Source: Bacillota bacterium
GTDB taxonomy: Bacteria; Bacillota; Clostridia; Acetivibrionales; JANLFN01
Direction: 5' to 3'
Length of the DNA stretch: 64,000 bases
Assembly: GCA_023421675.1 (NCBI GenBank)
Contig: JAEZTC010000002.1
Span: 496,001-560,000 of the forward strand
How positions within the stretch are numbered: the stretch's first letter is position 1; each line of letters opens with the position of its first letter. Both the position numbers and the translations under genes were made by a program. Of the stretch, positions 43,285-51,806 are shown piece after piece. The notes below the pieces were generated by a model. The model was not told where the DNA came from. It saw only the letters and a program-made list of their open reading frames with translations, and did no database searches.

Positions 43285-43492
43285 TTGCCGGATATTATTT
43301 TACTCAAAGAACGGAGTCCCACAGCTTCAGACCCTGTAAATTCAGCTCAGGCAAATTCAAACTCGTTAAATGATCTTTAATTAAATATTAGGAAATCATT
43401 CAACTCAAACAGTGAATTTGCTTCTCTTCACTCGGATTAACAGGCTCTACAGCTATTCCACTATGTTCTTTACTTAAAATAATATCCGGCAA
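43285..43492. repeat. 208-bp palindromic MITE-like element in the carboxylase operon
   Basis: Terminal inverted repeats of 28 bp (TTGCCGGATATTATTTTA... at 43285-43312; mirror at 43465-43492) match at 25 positions. Pairing continues inward (ACAGCTT/AGCTGT, GCAAATTC/GAATTTGC, AATGAT/ATCATT), so the whole element is one long imperfect hairpin. There is no ORF. AAA flanks both ends, a possible 3-bp target duplication. It fills nearly all of a 266-bp gap in an operon whose other gap is 35 bp. Confidence 0.8.
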
Positions 43493-43513
43493 AAAGAATA
43501 TCTAGGATTAAAC

Positions 43514-43906
43514 TTACGCTAATGATACTAATACATCTCCAACATTCACAGCGCTTCCCTTTGCAACATTAACTGTAGCAACCTTTCCGTCAGCAGGAGC
43601 TGTAAGCTCATTTTCCATCTTCATAGCTTCAAGAATCAATAATACCTGACCCTTTTTAACTGTATCGCCTGCATTAACATTTACCTTGAGTATTGTTCCA
43701 GGCATTGGAGCCTTGATTACTGTTGAACCCTGTGCAGCGTTATCTGAAGAAACTACAGGCTGTGCCTTTGGAGCAGCTGCGGGTGCAGCTTTTGGTGCTT
43801 CGGCAGGAGCAGCAGCTTTTGCAGGCTGTGCACTTTCCGCTGTCTTAACTTCCTCTACTTCTACTTCATACTGGTTTCCGTTAACTTTTATCAAATATTT
43901 TTTCAT
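43514..43906 (-). CDS. Biotin carboxyl carrier protein (1.3S-type)
   Basis: A 130-residue protein. An N-terminal KYLIKVNGNQYEVEVEEV strand is followed by an Ala/Pro linker (residues 25-55) and the biotinyl domain, with the biotinylated Lys in LILEAMKMENELTAP. It shuttles the carboxyl group between the 12S and 5S subunits encoded on either side. Ribosome site AGGAG. Confidence 0.94.
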   Translation of the reverse strand: MKKYLIKVNGNQYEVEVEEVKTAESAQPAKAAAPAEAPKAAPAAAPKAQPVVSSDNAAQGSTVIKAPMPGTILKVNVNAGDTVKKGQVLLILEAMKMENELTAPADGKVATVNVAKGSAVNVGDVLVSLA

Positions 43907-43941
43907 GTTAATCTCTCCTTGAATATAAAAATTAAATAATA

Positions 43942-45492
43942 TTAAAGCGGAATATTTCCATGCTTTCTTGCAGGCTTTTCCTGCTTTTTGCTTGAAAGCA
44001 TTTCAAGTGAATTTATTATTCTTGCCCTTGTCGTACTTGGTTCTATAACGTCATCCACATAACCTCTGGAAGCTGCAACATAAGGATTTGAGAATTTTTC
44101 TCTGTATTCTTCAATCTTTTGTTCCCTTGCTTTTGAGGGATCTTCTGCAGATGTTATTTCCTTCTTGAACACTATGTTTGCTGCTCCTGCAGCACCCATT
44201 ACTGCTATTTCGGCAGTCGGCCATGCAAATACCATGTCTGCACCAAGATGCTTACTGTTCATTGCAATGTATGCTCCGCCTATTGCCTTTCTTGTTATTA
44301 CATTTATCTTCGGAACAGTTGCTTCTGAGAATGCATACAGAAGCTTTGCGCCATGTCTGATTACGCCGCTGTGCTCCTGGCCTACTCCAGGCAAATAACC
44401 CGGGGTATCGGTAAAGGTTACAAGCGGGATATTGAATGAATCACAGAAGCGTACAAATCTTGCACCCTTGTCTGCTGAGTTAACATCCAGAACACCTGCC
44501 ATAAAGTTTGGCTGATTTGCAAGTACTCCTACTGTTTTGCCATTCATTCTTCCAAAGCCTATTATTATATTACCTGCAAAGCTTCCCTGTATTTCAAGGA
44601 AATCTCCGTTATCAACAACTCCTCTTATGACATCCTTCATATCATATGGCTTGTTTGCGTCATCAGGAATTATTTGATTGAACTCAGGGTTTAACCTGTT
44701 CAGATCATCCTCACAAAGATATGCAGGAACTCCTGAAGTATTATTATCAGGCAGGAAACTTAAAAGTCTTTTTATACCTGCAATACAAGCTTCTTCATTT
44801 CCAAACTTGAAGTGTGCCACACCACTCTTTGCATTATGTATGTCAGCACCGCCAAGAGTCTCGGTTGTAACATCTTCACCTGTTACAGACCTGATTACAT
44901 CAGGACCTGTAATACACATATAGCTGGTCTTTTCAACCATAAATATAAAGTCTGTTATTGCTGGAGAATAAACTGCACCACCGGCACAAGGTCCCATGAT
45001 TACTGATATCTGAGGTATTACACCTGATGAAAGCGTATTCCTGTAGAATATGTCTCCATATCCGCTTAAGGAATCTACACCTTCCTGAATCCTGGCTCCA
45101 CCTGAGTCATTCATACAAATGAACGGTGCTCCTGTTTTCAAAGCCATATCCATTGCCTTGGTTATCTTTTTTGCATGCATTTCGCCAAGGGAACCGCCTA
45201 TTATTGTGAAATCCTGCGCAGATGCAAATACCAGCCTTCCGTCCACTGAACCGTAGCCTGTAATTACACCGTCACCGGCAACCTTCTTCTTCTGAAGATC
45301 AAAATCAATACCTCTGGTTTCAACAAATGCATCAACTTCCACAAAGGTATTTTCATCAAAAAGGGATATAAGTCTTTCCCTGGCTGTTAATTTACCAGCC
45401 TGATGCCTTTTTTCAACACTTTCAGGACCTGCTCCCCGCTCAATTTTCTCTTTTCTCTCAATGAGTTCATTAATTTTGCTTTCTGTCGACAT
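43942..45492 (-). CDS. mmdA: Methylmalonyl-CoA carboxyltransferase 12S / acyl-CoA carboxylase beta subunit
   Basis: A 516-residue crotonase-fold carboxyltransferase. Family blocks are TARERLISLFDENTFVE, GGSLGEMHAKKITKAM, NDSGGARIQEGVDSL, GPCAGGAVYSPAITDF, and TDTPGYLPGVGQEHSGVIRHGAKLLYA (oxyanion and acyl-CoA pockets), ending REKFSNPYVAASRGYVDDVI. It transfers CO2 between biotin and propionyl-/methylmalonyl-CoA. First gene of the 12S-1.3S-5S operon; a FapR-like palindrome lies at its promoter. Without an OadB-like pump nearby, transcarboxylase rather than sodium-pump decarboxylase is favoured. Confidence 0.92.
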   Translation of the reverse strand: MSTESKINELIERKEKIERGAGPESVEKRHQAGKLTARERLISLFDENTFVEVDAFVETRGIDFDLQKKKVAGDGVITGYGSVDGRLVFASAQDFTIIGGSLGEMHAKKITKAMDMALKTGAPFICMNDSGGARIQEGVDSLSGYGDIFYRNTLSSGVIPQISVIMGPCAGGAVYSPAITDFIFMVEKTSYMCITGPDVIRSVTGEDVTTETLGGADIHNAKSGVAHFKFGNEEACIAGIKRLLSFLPDNNTSGVPAYLCEDDLNRLNPEFNQIIPDDANKPYDMKDVIRGVVDNGDFLEIQGSFAGNIIIGFGRMNGKTVGVLANQPNFMAGVLDVNSADKGARFVRFCDSFNIPLVTFTDTPGYLPGVGQEHSGVIRHGAKLLYAFSEATVPKINVITRKAIGGAYIAMNSKHLGADMVFAWPTAEIAVMGAAGAANIVFKKEITSAEDPSKAREQKIEEYREKFSNPYVAASRGYVDDVIEPSTTRARIINSLEMLSSKKQEKPARKHGNIPL

Positions 45493-45580
45493 AGATCCAC
45501 CTCATGCTTCTTAAAGTATTGTTGTTTAAGCATTTTGTCTTATAATTTACCCGATATTGCTTCAACTAAACCTTATTTTT

Positions 45581-45609
45581 ATTATATACTATTATTACCT
45601 GGTACTAAT
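45581..45609 (-). promoter_or_regulatory. Promoter with FapR-like operator for the transcarboxylase operon
   Basis: ATTATTACCTGGTACTAAT (45591-45609) is a 19-bp dyad, with arms mismatched at one position, close to the FapR consensus (TTAGTACC..GGTACTAA type). A minus-strand TATAAT lies at 45586-45581, so the palindrome covers the -35/spacer region. The regulator itself is not in this window. Confidence 0.5.
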
Positions 45610-45703
45610 TATAACTAATTATATAATATTTTTATTATATATGCAACGATTTCCTACATGGTTCATAATTATGTATTTATGGTAATAAAACTAACTGAAA
45701 AGG

Positions 45704-46294
45704 TTAATAGAGCTTTTCAATACAGACCAGAATAGGCGGGCAGTTTATCTGATTTACAAAGTCAGTCACCATGACTGAATACCTTTTGTAATCTATTGTT
45801 TTAATATAATCCACAATATATTCCTTCTCTTCAAAACCGCTGTCTCCTCCATAATAAATAATAAGGCTTATAAGACCGTTCACCTTTAGCAATTGCATGG
45901 CTGTTTCAAGAGCTTCCCTGGTAGTTTCTCCCCTTGTCCCTATACTATGGTCCCCACCGGGCAGATATCCAAGATTGAACATAACAGTGCTTACCGGTCC
46001 ACGAATATACTTATCCATATTCTGATGTCCATCATTTATTAGCACCACATTATCAAGCAAACCTTTTTTTATAAGCTTTTCCCTGGTATTATCAATAGCT
46101 TGCTTCTGTATATCAAAAGAGTACACCTTTCCAGAGGACCCCACCAGTTCAGAGAGGAACACCGTATCATTACCATTTCCGGCAGTAGCATCTATAACTG
46201 TATCTCCAGTCTTAACTACAGCTTTAACATATTCATGCGATTGTGAAAGAGAGTTTTTTAAAACTTCAAACCCTTTGTTCCGCTCTAATCTCAT
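45704..46294 (-). CDS. mnmM: tRNA (mnm5s2U34)-methyltransferase MnmM / YtqB-like
   Basis: A 196-residue class I SAM methyltransferase. TVIDATAGNGNDTVFLSELV is SAM motif I, VYSFDIQKQAI motif II, and VSTVMFNLGYLPGGDHSIGTRGETT the catalytic NLGYLPGGD signature of the YtqB family, which completes 5-methylaminomethyl-uridine at tRNA position 34. It stands alone between the transcarboxylase operon and a repeat tract. Confidence 0.88.
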   Translation of the reverse strand: MRLERNKGFEVLKNSLSQSHEYVKAVVKTGDTVIDATAGNGNDTVFLSELVGSSGKVYSFDIQKQAIDNTREKLIKKGLLDNVVLINDGHQNMDKYIRGPVSTVMFNLGYLPGGDHSIGTRGETTREALETAMQLLKVNGLISLIIYYGGDSGFEEKEYIVDYIKTIDYKRYSVMVTDFVNQINCPPILVCIEKLY

Positions 46295-46315
46295 TATTTC
46301 ACTTCCCTTTAAATT

Positions 46316-46462
46316 GTGTTTTTGTCTTTAACTGTACACTGTACATTGTAAACTGTAAATTGTTTTTAACTGTCCTCTCGTCAACTGTCAACTCGCTTTT
46401 GCCTTTAACTGTACCTTGTGAATTGTACACTCTCTTTTAATTCTCAATTCTCAATTCTCAAT
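46316..46462. repeat. Degenerate short-word repeat tract
   Basis: The upstream spacer of mnmM is built from drifting repeats of AACTGTACA, ACTGTAAATTG, CAACTGTCAACT and, at the end, AATTCTCAATTCTC. The last words match the tract in the tgt-queA spacer. No ORF is present. Confidence 0.55.
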
Positions 46463-46552
46463 TGATTATATATTCATAAATATGTCTTGATATGGGAAAA
46501 GTATTTGATATAATTGGATGTAGGTTTACATATCCAGACTCAAGGGGGTAAA

Positions 46553-47296
46553 ATGATGGAAGAAATTAATAACAACACGGGAGAAAATGTTCAAAACGAG
46601 CATATAACTGAAACCAATACAACCGATAGCCAAAATAGCAACCTCGGTAATCCTGATTATCAAAATGCAAATCCAGGTAATAATAATACCGGATTTCAGC
46701 CTAATCCCAATCCGGTAAACCCAAACGCAGGTTACCAGAATCCAGGATATCAGAATCAGAATTTTCAGCCGCAGCAGCAGTATAATCCAAACTATTATCA
46801 GGCACCAGGCTATCAGAACCAAGGTTATCAGCAGAATCCAAATTTTCAGAATCCAGGCTTCCAGAGACCAGGCTTTCAGAACCAGGGCTTTCAGCCTCCA
46901 CAAGGTGGTATACCCGGACTGTTATATAATTTAAGTTTAACTGGTTGGGCAACTTATTATGGTGTCTTTAAAATTATTCTTGGCTCGCTCTTATCCGTAT
47001 TCAGTATACTAATATTGGCAACTGGTGTTAGTTTTTATACTATTTTAGCTATTTCACTAATTGGTCTAAGTGTTTTATTAATTATCTCCGGTGTAAAAAC
47101 AATTAATTTTACCGAAGCAATGAAAAGATATGCTCAATCCAAAGACACCAACAGAATTGCCGAAGCGTTTACAAAACTTAATCAATACTTTGTCGTAAGC
47201 GGCATTTTATCATTTGTTATAATATTATTAATCATTGTATATATAATATTTTCACTTGATTACGCACACAGTTACAGAAACCTTTTCCGTTTTTAA
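46553..47296 (+). CDS. Asn/Gln/Pro-rich membrane protein (DUF5362-like)
   Basis: A 248-residue protein from MMEEINNNTGENVQ after AAGGGGG. Residues 1-130 are low complexity with about ten GYQN/GFQN/FQP-type repeats. Residues about 131-245 hold three or four hydrophobic helices (YYGVFKIILGSLLSVFSILIL, LAISLIGLSVLLIISGV, YFVVSGILSFVIILLIIVYIIF) resembling DUF5362 proteins. The repeat tail probably faces the cytoplasm. Function unknown. Confidence 0.75.
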   Translation: MMEEINNNTGENVQNEHITETNTTDSQNSNLGNPDYQNANPGNNNTGFQPNPNPVNPNAGYQNPGYQNQNFQPQQQYNPNYYQAPGYQNQGYQQNPNFQNPGFQRPGFQNQGFQPPQGGIPGLLYNLSLTGWATYYGVFKIILGSLLSVFSILILATGVSFYTILAISLIGLSVLLIISGVKTINFTEAMKRYAQSKDTNRIAEAFTKLNQYFVVSGILSFVIILLIIVYIIFSLDYAHSYRNLFRF

Positions 47297-47299
47297 AAA

Positions 47300-47336
47300 A
47301 TCCCCCGTATATTTATTTATGCGGGGGTGTTTTTTT
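47300..47336. terminator. Bidirectional terminator between convergent genes
   Basis: ATCCCCCG and CGGGGGT pair around a long AT loop, with A-tract and T-tract on either side. It overlaps the last codons of rluB. Confidence 0.78.
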
Positions 47337-48047
47337 ATGCTTTTTAAATTCCGATACTTCTTCAGGAGTAAGATGCCTCCATTGTCCTTCCTTTATTCCT
47401 TCAAGTGTCAGATGCCCTATACTTATCCTTTTAAGCCTGATTACGGGATGCCCTATCTTTTCACACATTTTTCTTATCTGTCTATTCTTACCCTCATGAA
47501 TGGTTATTTGGATTGTGCAATTTTTAAGTGATTTTTCAACCACTTCAACTATTGCCGGAGAAGTGACGAAGCCTTCTATTTCAACACCTGTCCGTAGTTT
47601 ATCCAATTCTTCCTCAGTTGGCTGTCCTTCAATTAGTGCCTTATAAACCTTTTCCACCTCATGTTTTGGGTGGGTCATCATATTTGTAAACTCACCGTCG
47701 TTAGTAAGAATCAGCAAGCCCGATGTATATGAATCAAGCCTTCCTACAGGATATAGCCTTTCATTTATATCCTTTATATAGTCCATTACAGTATTTCTGT
47801 CAAACTGGTCTTTAACGGTAGTAATACAGCCGACAGGCTTATTAAGAGCTATATATACCTTCTTTTCCTCAATCTTAATATTCTTTCCTTCAACCTTTAC
47901 TTTGTCTTTTCCGCCTACCTTAACACCCATTTCGGTAACAACAGTACCATTAACAGATACTTTACCTTCCTTTATAAGCTCCTCTGCTTTTCTTCTTGAA
48001 GCTATTCCTGATAAGGCAAGATATTTCTGTAGTCTCATCTCTTCCAT
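47313..48047 (-). CDS. rluB: 23S rRNA pseudouridine synthase RluB
   Basis: A 244-residue RsuA/RluB/E/F-type synthase. An N-terminal S4 RNA-binding domain (MRLQKYLALSGIASRRKAEELIKEGKVSVNG) is followed by the catalytic domain with Asp in PVGRLDSYTSGLLILTNDGE and the C-terminal GKNRQIRKMCEKIGHPVIRLKRI. The chosen ATG at 48047 follows GGAG. It ends the scpA-scpB-DUF2953-ytfJ-rluB gene row. Confidence 0.93.
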   Translation of the reverse strand: MEEMRLQKYLALSGIASRRKAEELIKEGKVSVNGTVVTEMGVKVGGKDKVKVEGKNIKIEEKKVYIALNKPVGCITTVKDQFDRNTVMDYIKDINERLYPVGRLDSYTSGLLILTNDGEFTNMMTHPKHEVEKVYKALIEGQPTEEELDKLRTGVEIEGFVTSPAIVEVVEKSLKNCTIQITIHEGKNRQIRKMCEKIGHPVIRLKRISIGHLTLEGIKEGQWRHLTPEEVSEFKKHKKTPPHK

Positions 48048-48164
48048 AATTTTCTCCATCAAAAGTAATATTACCTATTATAGCATAATAGAAACTCAGA
48101 GAGCTAAAAAAAATGAACTGACATAATTCAATTCATTTTTTTGTTATATTTCAAAGAAAGATAC

Positions 48165-48189
48165 AAAAACAAAAGGGCATTGATGCCCC
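48165..48189 (-). terminator. Terminator after ytfJ/gerW
   Basis: GGGCAT and ATGCCC with a 2-nt spacer, then TTTTGTTTTT on the minus strand. A second AT-rich hairpin at about 48108-48141 (AAAAAAATGAA/TTCATTTTTTT) lies upstream of rluB. Confidence 0.65.
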
Positions 48190-48203
48190 AAGTGTTTTTT
48201 TAA

Positions 48204-48635
48204 TTATGTTCTATTGTCAGTGTTCGTTTCATTGCTTTTATTACAGGTCTTCCTCTTTAATGTTTCGCTAGCTTTATTAAGTATTTCAGGAACCATATCT
48301 ATTATCTTTTCCACAGAAGAATTGATATTTACCGGCAACAGCTTGATTTCACCATTACCGACAACCATGAAAGCAACAGGATTAATACTTACACCTGCAC
48401 CGCTGCCGCCTGCAAATGGAAACTTGGTTGAGGCTGCTTCCTCATCTTCGTCCTTTCCAGAAGGGGAATACTCTCCTCCTCCGGCAGCAAAACCGAATGC
48501 TACCTTTGAAATAGGAATTATCACTGTTCCATCCTGAGCCTGTACTGCATCGCCCACAATAGTATTAACATCAACCATTTCCTTGATGTTCTCCATTGCA
48601 GCATTCATTAAACCTTCTATAGGATGCTCAGACAT
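48204..48635 (-). CDS. ytfJ: GerW family sporulation protein (YtfJ)
   Basis: A 143-residue protein. MSEHPIEGLMNAAMENIKEMVDVNTIVGDAV and TVIIPISKVAFGFAAGGGEY are the YtfJ signature, followed by GGSGAGVSINPVAFMVV. In Bacillus it is made in the forespore and needed for some germination responses. It lies in its usual place after scpB and a DUF2953 gene. Confidence 0.92.
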   Translation of the reverse strand: MSEHPIEGLMNAAMENIKEMVDVNTIVGDAVQAQDGTVIIPISKVAFGFAAGGGEYSPSGKDEDEEAASTKFPFAGGSGAGVSINPVAFMVVGNGEIKLLPVNINSSVEKIIDMVPEILNKASETLKRKTCNKSNETNTDNRT

Positions 48636-48660
48636 TTATACCACCACCTGTTAATTATTT

Positions 48661-49278
48661 TTATTTTTTAGTATGTTTAGACTTTTTATTAAGTTTACCT
48701 TTTAATAAAATGGTTAAATATTTCAATCCAACAACTATAATATAGACAATTTTGGTTTTAAATATACAATGCAAATCAAGGTTTAGCTTTTTTTCTGAAA
48801 AATCAGGAGTAATCTTTATATCCTTTTTGAAATCTCCGAATTTATTTGAAAAGAATGAAACAATTATCCCCGCAGCAGACCATGCAAGTCCTCCCGATAT
48901 ACCTGTCAAACAAGCATCGCCAGTTCCGAAATCAGCATAAATCTTCAGTTCTTCAAAATCAACCTTTCTTTCTATATAGTTTTTTATGTTAATGACCGAT
49001 TGGTAAACTGTTTTGAAATGGACAATTTTATCATAAATTTCAAATATGCCTCTTTTAGTCTTTTCTACGTCTTTGTCTTCCTTGTCTTTTTTTTTGGCTT
49101 TTATCCCTTTAGGGCCGACTTCCCTGGTTATTTTTAAAAGCCCCTTAAGAGCATAGACGGATATAGTAATATGATCGCCCTGTTTATTGGCTTCGTATGA
49201 CAGTTTTATATAAACCTTTATAAAAAACAATATTATAATTATGATTGACAGTAAAATAAAAAAAACCAGATAAAGCAT
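48661..49278 (-). CDS. DUF2953 domain membrane protein
   Basis: A 205-residue protein with one N-terminal helix (residues 2-24), a basic/acidic region (KAKKKDKEDKDVEKTKRG) and the DUF2953 block YADFGTGDACLTGISGGLAWSAAGIIVSFF. The family accompanies ytfJ in spore formers. Function unknown. Confidence 0.85.
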   Translation of the reverse strand: MLYLVFFILLSIIIIILFFIKVYIKLSYEANKQGDHITISVYALKGLLKITREVGPKGIKAKKKDKEDKDVEKTKRGIFEIYDKIVHFKTVYQSVINIKNYIERKVDFEELKIYADFGTGDACLTGISGGLAWSAAGIIVSFFSNKFGDFKKDIKITPDFSEKKLNLDLHCIFKTKIVYIIVVGLKYLTILLKGKLNKKSKHTKK

Positions 49279-49340
49279 TAAAACACCTCATCTAGTTATT
49301 TTTTCCTATTTATTTATATATTACACATTATTTCTCTAAA

Positions 49341-49895
49341 TCAATCCTGCGGAATAGGCACTTCTACAGGTTCCTCCACAGTTTCCATAAGTTCTATTCC
49401 TCTTATATCCTTTACTGTTTTAAGACCGAAGCTTCTAAGGAATTCCTCTGTAACCTCATACAGAATCGGTTTTCCCGGGCAATCCATTCTACCTGCTTCT
49501 TTTATAAGACTTCTTTCAAGAAGCTTGGTTATGGAACTGTCACAGCTTACACCTCGTATCTGCTCTATTTTAGCCCTTGTTATAGGCTGATTGTAAGCTA
49601 TGATGGCGAGTGTTTCAAATGCTGCCTGAGACAAACCTTGCTTCTGCCTTGGTTCAAACAGCTTTTTGATATAATCGTTATGCTCAACCTTTGTACATAG
49701 TTGATATCCGTTATTAATCTCTCTTATGGTTATACCGCGTGAAGAGTTCTGGTAATCCGCAATCATATTGTTTATTATGTTTTTTACCGTCTTTCTATCG
49801 ATTTCCAGAATCTCTGAGATTTTATCAAGGCTAAGCATATCACCTGCTGCAAAAAGCAGTCCTTCAATTACCGCCCCAATTTCCTTTATTTCCAT
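49341..49895 (-). CDS. scpB: Segregation and condensation protein B
   Basis: A 184-residue ScpB with two winged-helix domains: EIGAVIEGLLFAAGDMLSLDKISEIL and AAFETLAIIAYNQPITRAKIEQIRGV, then GRMDCPGKPILYEVTEEFLRSFGL. ScpB joins ScpA and SMC in chromosome condensation. I chose ATG 49895; the upstream start overlaps scpA. GGGGGAAAG lies before it. Confidence 0.95.
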   Translation of the reverse strand: MEIKEIGAVIEGLLFAAGDMLSLDKISEILEIDRKTVKNIINNMIADYQNSSRGITIREINNGYQLCTKVEHNDYIKKLFEPRQKQGLSQAAFETLAIIAYNQPITRAKIEQIRGVSCDSSITKLLERSLIKEAGRMDCPGKPILYEVTEEFLRSFGLKTVKDIRGIELMETVEEPVEVPIPQD

Positions 49896-49915
49896 TAAGG
49901 ACTTTCCCCCGTCAA

Positions 49916-50710
49916 TCAAGATACACTATCTTCAAACATCTCCGACTCAAGCTCTATAGAAGAATTACTGTTTCTGTATACAAGTATGTCGGAGAACTGT
50001 TTCTTTTGTTCAAGTCTTGTCCTTTTAAGCTTTGAAAGCTCCAAAATTGCCATAAAGCCTGTAACTACCTCGGTTTTGGATTTCTGTCTGAGAGAAAACA
50101 TGTCGGAGAATTTGAAAAACACCCTGCTTCCAAGCGCTCTTACAATCTCTCTCATTTTACTTCTCATCGATACCTTTTCCTGTTTAAGTATCTGATTTAT
50201 ATCAACTGACTTTGTATTAATCTTTCTTTTATTCTTATCAGTTATTTCCTGATACACCCTTCTCAGCTCAGACGGAGAAAGGTCAATAACCGGTTCCTCC
50301 CATTCAAAGCTCATAACCTCGGGCAGCTTGTAATAAACCTTTTCCCACTCTTTTTCCCTGTCTTTTAAAACATTGGTAAGTTCCTTATACCTTTTGTACT
50401 CCACAAGTCTTGTAACAAGCTCGTCCCTTGGATCCTCCTCTTCCTCTGTCTTTTTGCTGACATCAGGCAAAAGGGTCTTGGATTTGATGTGAAGCAGTGT
50501 AGCTGCCATTACAAGAAAATCACTTGCTATCTCAAGGTTTAGCTGCTGCATGGAGAAAAGATAATCCATGTACTGATCAGTTATTTCATTTATGGGTATA
50601 TCATATATATTGAATTTGTTTTTTTCTATAAGGTGAAACAGAAGGTCAAAAGGGCCTTCGAAGTTTTGTATCTTTATTTTATACGCATTGCTATTAAGAA
50701 CAGCATCCAT
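49916..50710 (-). CDS. scpA: Segregation and condensation protein A
   Basis: A 264-residue kleisin. The N-terminal YKIKIQNFEGPFDLLFHLIEKNKFNIYDIPI, the middle LVMAATLLHIKSKTLLP and the C-terminal FMAILELSKLKRTRLEQKKQFSDILVY are standard ScpA blocks. It bridges the SMC heads. It lies 7 bp below trpS and just above scpB. Confidence 0.96.
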   Translation of the reverse strand: MDAVLNSNAYKIKIQNFEGPFDLLFHLIEKNKFNIYDIPINEITDQYMDYLFSMQQLNLEIASDFLVMAATLLHIKSKTLLPDVSKKTEEEEDPRDELVTRLVEYKRYKELTNVLKDREKEWEKVYYKLPEVMSFEWEEPVIDLSPSELRRVYQEITDKNKRKINTKSVDINQILKQEKVSMRSKMREIVRALGSRVFFKFSDMFSLRQKSKTEVVTGFMAILELSKLKRTRLEQKKQFSDILVYRNSNSSIELESEMFEDSVS

Positions 50711-50717
50711 ATAAAAA

Positions 50718-51707
50718 TCACTTCCAGTCTATTTTCATTGCAGACCTTACTTCTTCCATGGTAGCGGATGCAACTTTCTTAGCCGCTTCATTACCCTTTT
50801 CAACTACTTCTCTGATAATCGAAGGCTTGCTAAGAATCTCCTGCCTCTTTTCATATATAGGAGAAAGATAATCAACCATCTTTTCCGCAAGAGCACGTTT
50901 ACACTGAACACAGCCGATTTTTCCGCCCTTGCATTGTGTTTCAATTTCTGAAACTTCGCTTTCGTTGAATACCTTCTGGAAAGCATAAACAGCACAAACG
51001 TCAGGATGTCCTGGATCGTCTTTTCTGATTCGTGCAGGATCTGTTATCATTGTACTAACTTTTTTCTTTATTTCATCAGGGCTGTCAGACATTGAAATGG
51101 TATTACCATAACTCTTGCTCATCTTTCTGCCGTCTAAACCCGGAAGTACTTTAGCCTTGGTAAGTAAAGGCTTTGGCTCAGGGAAAACTTCACTGAAAAG
51201 GAAGTTAAATCTCCTTGCCATTTCCCTGGTCAATTCAACATGAGGTATCTGATCCTCTCCTACAGGAACAAAATCAGCCTTATATATCAATATGTCTGCT
51301 GCCTGAAGACACGGATAACCGAGGAATCCATAGGTTGTAATATTTCTGTCCTTCATCTGTGCAAGCTGATCTTTATATGTCGGACACCTATATAGCCATG
51401 ATAACGGTGTAGTCATTGAAAACAGAAGATGCAGCTCGGCATGCTCCTTTACGCTTGACTGTAGAAATATATTGCATTTTTCAGGATCAAGTCCTGCACT
51501 TAAATAACTGACAACAAGTTCATCTATATTGTTCTTTACCATGGATGTGTCTTCATACCCTGTAGTCAAGGCATGCCAATCCGCTATAAAGAAAAAACAA
51601 TCATATTCATTCTGAAGTTTTACCCAGTTCTCAAGGGCTCCAAAATAGTTTCCAAGGTGCAGAGCACCGGTAGGCCTCATTCCGCTTAATATTCTACCCT
51701 TACTCAC
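50718..51707 (-). CDS. trpS: Tryptophanyl-tRNA synthetase
   Basis: A 329-residue class I synthetase. GMRPTGALHLGNYFGAL is the HIGH motif region, GYPCLQAADILIY the Trp/ATP site, and GRKMSKSYGN the KMSKS loop. No T-box leader is recognisable in the 100 bp upstream. The matching tRNA-Trp lies 10 kb away in the same window. Confidence 0.97.
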   Translation of the reverse strand: MSKGRILSGMRPTGALHLGNYFGALENWVKLQNEYDCFFFIADWHALTTGYEDTSMVKNNIDELVVSYLSAGLDPEKCNIFLQSSVKEHAELHLLFSMTTPLSWLYRCPTYKDQLAQMKDRNITTYGFLGYPCLQAADILIYKADFVPVGEDQIPHVELTREMARRFNFLFSEVFPEPKPLLTKAKVLPGLDGRKMSKSYGNTISMSDSPDEIKKKVSTMITDPARIRKDDPGHPDVCAVYAFQKVFNESEVSEIETQCKGGKIGCVQCKRALAEKMVDYLSPIYEKRQEILSKPSIIREVVEKGNEAAKKVASATMEEVRSAMKIDWK

Positions 51708-51806
51708 AGCTTCATCTCCTCTGTTCTGTATACATGTGCTGATTTTCTAATATTCAAGCCTCTTTAATTTTAAGCATTAAAGCATGGTATGTCAACCAAT
51801 ATACGA

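Noticed and set aside
51708..51806. T-box riboswitch before trpS
   Set aside because: The 100-bp spacer is too short and lacks a T-box sequence or specifier stem.
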